Below, in pieces: positions 5,724-8,338 of a stretch of 8,338 nt of DNA. Numbering within the stretch: the stretch's first letter is position 1; each line of letters opens with the position of its first letter. The notes below the pieces were generated by a model. The model made no database searches and had not been told where the DNA came from. It saw nothing but the letters and a program-made list of their open reading frames with translations. The DNA is taken from positions 1-8,338 of the forward strand of contig CACYKX010000143.1 of the NCBI GenBank assembly GCA_902775075.1, given 5' to 3'. The translations under genes and the position numbers were made by a program. The DNA comes from an uncultured Prevotellaceae bacterium. Its GTDB lineage: Bacteria; Bacteroidota; Bacteroidia; Bacteroidales; Bacteroidaceae.

Positions 5724-6238
5724 TCAGAAGCAACGCTCTGAGCGCGTGAGACGGTTTCGCCGTCAATAACGGAGGAGGTGTTCCCCATGGGAGCGTACCT
5801 GCCGTCAGAGTTTCCAACAAGATTGGATTTAGGAGATTGCTTCTTACCCTTGGGGAATGTCGGCTGGTGAGCCTTGGCTTATGGCCATGAGCGTAGCGGT
5901 GCCAGGATCCTATATGGGAATAGCGGGTGAGAGTCCCGCACAAGGGGAATGGCAGTTGCTTTGAAAGGTGATCCCACACCCGGTACGACGATTCCCCGTT
6001 CTTCTTGGAGGGTTGCGCCAGAGCGTCAAGGGCGTAAGGAGTGGGGCAAGTACATCACTCGCTGAGAGGCCCCTCCATCTACTGGAGAGTGCGGAAAAGG
6101 AAGTTCCGGGTACTTCGGTACGTCTGGGCACCCCTGCAATAATGGGCGGTAAAACGGCTCTCCAATCTACTGAGCTGCTGCCGTTGGCTACGCGATTAGG
6201 TTCGTGTTCTGTAGTTCGACGGTGGCAGTGCTTTTTTT
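5724..6238 (+). ncRNA. Large structured non-coding RNA (about 515 nt), class not recognised
   Basis: A promoter box precedes it and a T7 tract ends it; no convincing gene lies on either strand. Complementary segments are dense. 5736-5741 with 5805-5810 (CTCTGA/TCAGAG) encloses 5750-5754/5760-5764 and a hairpin 5769-5805 (ACGG/CCGT, AGGT/ACCT, TTCCC/GGGAG). Further stems are 5862-5865/5870-5873, 5923-5927/5935-5939, 5944-5950/5991-5997 (GGGGAAT/ATTCCCC), 5967-5970/5977-5980, 6038-6047/6069-6076 and 6073-6077/6083-6087. A UUCG-capped hairpin spans 6106-6127 (CCGGGTAC/GTAC..CTGG), followed by 6157-6160/6172-6175 and a terminal arm 6178-6228. Size and multibranch design are reminiscent of giant ornate bacterial RNAs (GOLLD, ROOL and similar), but I cannot assign it to any of them. 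Ends are inferred from promoter and terminator. Confidence 0.65.
6178..6238 (+). terminator. Probable intrinsic terminator ending the large RNA
   Basis: CTGCC (6178-6182) pairs with GGCAG (6224-6228), continued by GTTG (6183-6186) with CGAC (6217-6220) and an inner stem ACGCGA (6190-6195)/TCGTGT (6202-6207). The arm is followed by TGC and seven T (6232-6238). The long arm and bulge make it less compact than a typical terminator. Confidence 0.5.
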
Positions 6239-6276
6239 GACTCTGTGCTTAGTGGACAGGACGTTGGCGAATCTGC

Positions 6277-6307
6277 AAGGGGTGCTGCTCGATGGGCGGC
6301 ACCCCTT
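6277..6307 (+). terminator. Strong 12-bp hairpin, copy A of the hairpin/repeat module
   Basis: AAGGGGTGCTGC (6277-6288) pairs with GCGGCACCCCTT (6296-6307), with a 7-nt loop and one GU pair. Only a short T-rich tail follows (TTCATT), so it may be a second terminator or a structural repeat. The loop, 3' arm and following bases resemble the hairpin at 7278-7306. Confidence 0.55.
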
Positions 6308-6318
6308 CATTGAAATAT

Positions 6319-6380
6319 GACAGATTATCTTACCCATTTAGGACAGATAACCTTACCCATTTAGGACAGATAACCTTACC
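6319..6380 (+). repeat. 23-bp tandem repeats, 2.7 copies
   Basis: Two full units (6319-6341 and 6342-6364) and a 16-nt partial unit (6365-6380) are head to tail. Each begins GACAGATAACC or GACAGATTATC and continues TTACCCATTTAG. Units 1 and 2 differ at two positions. Diverged copies occur at 7321-7366. There are no spacers between units. Confidence 0.8.
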
Positions 6381-6464
6381 GATGCCGGAGGGAATAAATA
6401 CTTGTTAACAATTATCAGCCGCTGGCTGGGAATTATAAAAATATGTAAAAGAACTATTGAAAAG

Positions 6465-6494
6465 TTGTTTTGCATTATCTTTTTCGTAACTTTG
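6465..6494 (+). promoter_or_regulatory. Bacteroidetes promoter for the secreted-protein gene
   Basis: TTG at 6465-6467, a 19-nt spacer and TAACTTTG at 6487-6494 match the consensus. The following leader of about 50 nt runs to ATG 6554. This promoter shows that the upstream in-frame TTG at 6470 cannot be the translation start. Confidence 0.75.
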
Positions 6495-6553
6495 CACTCA
6501 AAGAACGTGGACTTGATGCTCCACAACCATTGTATATTCAAATATTTGATAAA

Positions 6554-7234
6554 ATGAAACATGTACTTTTATTATTAATGTTTTTTGCTATTCCTGCTAT
6601 CAGTATTGCCCAGGGAGCAGATGATTTCTTCACCAGTCCTGAATTTAAGGCAGACATTCAAGAGTACAACAAGACAACGAAAGGCAGTAACAAGAAGCGT
6701 TGCCAGATGTTGATGAAGTTAGAAAATCATATGAACGATGAAGGTGAAATCCAATATCAGTACGTGTTTCATGCCAAGGACACCCTGAATAGAGCACAGC
6801 TCATGGAGATTGTCAAGCGATGGGCCAAGACGAATTATAAGAATCTTGAGAAATCGACTATCAGCGAGACGGACAGCACCGCTGAATATACAGGCTATTT
6901 TATGAATGTCGGTCAGGTTATGGGTGCTTTTAAGGCCGTCATCATCAATGCAATTTCGTATGTCCTCATCGAAGCCAAGGCCGACAGGATTAGAGTGACG
7001 GCTACCGTCAGACACTACTCCCTGGCACAGGGAAGTGTTTCCGGCGCCAAGACTGCCCTAACCTTACCAAAAGATGTTTATCCATATGCTGATTCATCTA
7101 ATCAAAGTACCTATGCTCAGGCATATATTAACTGTCACTATAATCTTATAACAACAGTTGCCGGTATTCTGATGTATCTTAACAAGAATTACCCTTCTTT
7201 CCCTGCTAAGGAAAAGAAGAATGATGATTGGTGA
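6554..7234 (+). CDS. Secreted protein, DUF4468-like
   Basis: I set the start at ATG 6554, because it begins a perfect signal peptide and because the in-frame extension to 6470 runs through the promoter. The 226-aa precursor has K2-H3, a hydrophobic core at 4-16 and predicted cleavage after A19 ('SIA|Q'). There is no lipobox, so the product is probably periplasmic. The mature region has a Lys-rich helix ('KTTKGSNKKRCQ') followed by 'IQYQYVFHAKDTLNRAQLME' and 'RIRVTATVRHYS'. This strand-helix-strand arrangement resembles the DUF4468 domain of Bacteroidetes exported proteins (a TBP-like fold); the match is tentative. The tail is Lys/Asp-rich. It is a single-gene unit with its own promoter and a strong terminator at 7278-7313, flanked on both sides by the repeat module. 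Confidence 0.85.
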   Translation: MKHVLLLLMFFAIPAISIAQGADDFFTSPEFKADIQEYNKTTKGSNKKRCQMLMKLENHMNDEGEIQYQYVFHAKDTLNRAQLMEIVKRWAKTNYKNLEKSTISETDSTAEYTGYFMNVGQVMGAFKAVIINAISYVLIEAKADRIRVTATVRHYSLAQGSVSGAKTALTLPKDVYPYADSSNQSTYAQAYINCHYNLITTVAGILMYLNKNYPSFPAKEKKNDDW

Positions 7235-7277
7235 TTAGACCGCTAAGTCATTATACGAGGCTGAAACTGCCTATTTC

Positions 7278-7313
7278 AGGTGTCGCATCATATCGATGCG
7301 GCACCTTTTCTTT
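7278..7313 (+). terminator. Intrinsic terminator, copy B of the hairpin/repeat module
   Basis: AGGTGTCGCAT (7278-7288) pairs with ATGCGGCACCT (7296-7306): 11 bp with one GU pair and a 7-nt loop, followed by the T-rich tract 7306-7313. It lies 43 nt after the stop of the secreted-protein gene, a typical terminator position. Confidence 0.8.
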
Positions 7314-7320
7314 GAAATAT

Positions 7321-7366
7321 AACAGGTTATCTTGCCTATTTGGGTAAGATTATCTTACCCATGTAC
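7321..7366 (+). repeat. Diverged 23-bp repeats with an embedded palindrome
   Basis: Two units (7321-7343 and 7344-7366) match the 6319 unit at 18 and 19 of 23 positions. Across the junction lies the palindrome GGGTAAGAT-T-ATCTTACCC (7342-7360), with perfect 9-bp arms and a single central base. Confidence 0.7.
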
Positions 7367-7675
7367 CCTGTATCAGATCAGCCTTCTAAAATATAAGGTG
7401 CTCCTTGTATTTTACATCAATTTTGATGTATTTGAAGGTGTAAAGATATTTTATTTCGCCCGATTTTAGGGGGATATAACTACCTCACCTGCAGTCTGTT
7501 TCGCGTTCTACGGGCTTTATATGAGGTCATTTTCTCCGTCGACATCGGTAAAATGCCCGTTTCGGCAGATTTCCTGACAATATAGTTTGATGTGGCAAAA
7601 TGCGATATCCAACAGATCGAGGTGTATTCCATTCCATTTTGTTACAAGATGTGCCGGTATTTCATATTTTCTTTG
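7367..7675. other. Intergenic stretch without a recognisable gene
   Basis: About 310 nt with no convincing ORF on either strand. It contains the palindrome at 7413-7430, a degenerate direct repeat AAGGTG (7395-7400 and 7435-7440), and several short T- and G-runs. The right end carries the promoter for the helicase gene. I see no RNA-gene signature in it; a longer upstream regulatory region for the helicase is possible. Confidence 0.5.
7413..7430. promoter_or_regulatory. Palindrome, possible operator
   Basis: TACATCAA (7413-7420) and TTGATGTA (7423-7430) form perfect 8-bp arms around a 2-nt centre. AT-rich flanks and the lack of a T-tract make an operator more likely than a terminator. It lies about 245 nt upstream of the helicase promoter. 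Confidence 0.35.
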
Positions 7676-7683
7676 TACCTTTG
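7676..7683 (+). promoter_or_regulatory. Promoter -7 box for the helicase gene
   Basis: TACCTTTG at 7676-7683, preceded by TTTTCTTTG and followed by CAG, closely resembles the boxes at 3894 and 5711. No clear -33 TTTG is at the right distance. The start codon follows 25 nt downstream. Confidence 0.65.
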
Positions 7684-7708
7684 CAGCCGCATTTAATGAA
7701 CTTTTGTT

Positions 7709-8338
7709 ATGAGCTATCTGCTTCCAATAGGCGTTGTTGTTGCAGTGGTGGCAATCATAGTGATTGTCATCATCAGAAACAGGCTGAAAGAGAAGTCAGA
7801 TAACTTTGATGATGAGATAGCAGATGCAGTGTCCGCCATGCAGCCGGTATCAAGCTATGAGGCATCACGTCAGGCTGTAAGCAAAGCAAATACACAATCG
7901 TTTGATGACATTGAGGAAGCATTAGAGGTCTTGTTTGCCGAGCGGTATATGACTGGCAGTGATGAGAAGTCTATCACAAGCCAGTTCTCTGACATCTATC
8001 AAGAGGCTTATACCCTGGCTAATAAGCTGGAGATATTCAAGATTGAGCCATCATACAGGTTAGAGAAGTTGCTTTCCGACTACGGAAACATTCATAACCT
8101 TGTCAAGAGGCATAATGAAAAGCACATCAATAACCAGCTGGAGCGTTACAGTGAGTTCTTCGACAGTTGTCTCGCTTATCCTCTGGATGCTCAGCAGAGA
8201 AGATCCATTATGTCAGAGGAAGACAACTGTCTTGTGGTAAGCAGCGCCGGTAGCGGTAAGACATCATCCATTGTCGGAAAGGTGAAATACCTTACTGACA
8301 TTAAAAAGGTGGATCCTGAGAGAATCCTTCTCATCAGC
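7709..8338 (+). CDS. Membrane-anchored UvrD/helicase IV-like SF1 helicase, N-terminal part (3' end outside window)
   Basis: ATG 7709 opens a frame of 210 codons that runs off the window. Residues 3-22 are a strongly hydrophobic segment ('LLPIGVVVAVVAIIVIVII') followed by basic 'RNRLKEK', a predicted N-terminal transmembrane anchor with the rest in the cytoplasm. Residues 25-155 are a helical region, ending in 'RYSEFFDSCLAYPLD'. The helicase core starts with a Q-motif-like 'PLDAQQRRSIM' (Q162/Q163) and Walker A 'AGSGKTS' (A180-S186, with K184-T185), then 'KVDPERILLIS', as in UvrD/Rep and especially helicase IV (HelD) proteins. SF1A helicases unwind DNA with ATP. E. coli helicase IV is not, to my knowledge, preceded by such a transmembrane segment, so the anchor is notable. 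Motifs II-VI lie outside the window. Own promoter at 7676. Confidence 0.85.
   Translation, partial: MSYLLPIGVVVAVVAIIVIVIIRNRLKEKSDNFDDEIADAVSAMQPVSSYEASRQAVSKANTQSFDDIEEALEVLFAERYMTGSDEKSITSQFSDIYQEAYTLANKLEIFKIEPSYRLEKLLSDYGNIHNLVKRHNEKHINNQLERYSEFFDSCLAYPLDAQQRRSIMSEEDNCLVVSSAGSGKTSSIVGKVKYLTDIKKVDPERILLIS

Noticed and set aside
5923..5939. Hairpin GCGGG-TGAGAGT-CCCGC resembling the domain I hairpin of bacterial group II introns
   Set aside because: No domain V-like hairpin, no GUGYG-type 5' end with a matching 3' end and no reverse transcriptase are present, so a group II intron is not supported.
6178..6228. tRNA-like segment with GTTCGA
   Set aside because: The arms do not fit a cloverleaf; the pairing is better explained as one long terminal arm of the RNA.
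5662..6240. Open frames on both strands (up to about 105 codons) inside the large RNA region
   Set aside because: They overlap one another in several frames, have unnatural compositions, cross the promoter or end in the T-tract, and the region is full of paired stems.
6319..6380. Short regular repeats as a CRISPR array
   Set aside because: The 23-bp units are directly adjacent with no spacers, only two to three copies exist and no cas genes are present.

Overview
The window looks like an accessory or mobile region of a Bacteroidales genome (Prevotella/Bacteroides type; genus not resolvable from sequence alone). The evidence is five copies of the Bacteroidetes sigma-type -7 box TAnnTTTG, all in the extended form GTAnCTTTGCA (around 3894, 4753, 5711, 6487 and 7676), no obvious Shine-Dalgarno sequences, a lipoprotein with an acidic lipoprotein export signal, and small proteins of types common on Bacteroidales conjugative elements. 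All supported genes read on the + strand.

Region 1 (1-2648) is a tightly packed operon: the C-terminus of an unidentified, possibly conjugation-related protein, a 361-aa protein carrying two diverged copies of a 'V/L-D-G ... HD ...' module, and a 408-aa protein with an N-terminal SLOG (DUF2493/YspA-like) nucleotide-binding domain fused to an unknown C-terminal part. Region 2 (2671-3831) holds a secreted protein, a 36-codon ORF and a 122-aa hypothetical protein. Region 3 (3870-4675) has a textbook promoter, a roughly 300-nt highly structured leader or small RNA with a possible pseudoknot, a 19-codon leader ORF lying over two mutually exclusive hairpins, and a 153-aa hypothetical protein.

Region 4 (4695-5652) is a second small operon behind a promoter with 21-bp-spaced direct repeats: a surface-type lipoprotein, a 37-aa acidic ORF and a 65-aa DUF1896-like protein. 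Region 5 (5711-6310) contains no credible gene. It has a promoter, about 515 nt of dense complementary stems and a T-tract terminator, and is best read as a large structured non-coding RNA. Region 6 (6277-7366) carries a secreted DUF4468-like protein flanked by two homologous copies of a hairpin plus 23-bp tandem repeat module. Region 7 (7367-8338) is a palindrome-bearing intergenic stretch, a promoter, and the N-terminus of a membrane-anchored UvrD/helicase IV-like helicase cut by the window end.

The most interesting material is the two promoter-driven structured RNAs and the duplicated terminator/repeat module. No integrase, relaxase, transposase, restriction enzyme or CRISPR array is visible, so the identity of the parent element is inference. 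Nothing here proves that the genes act as one system. The packed genes of regions 1 and 4 are probably co-transcribed; the others appear to be separate units with their own promoters.
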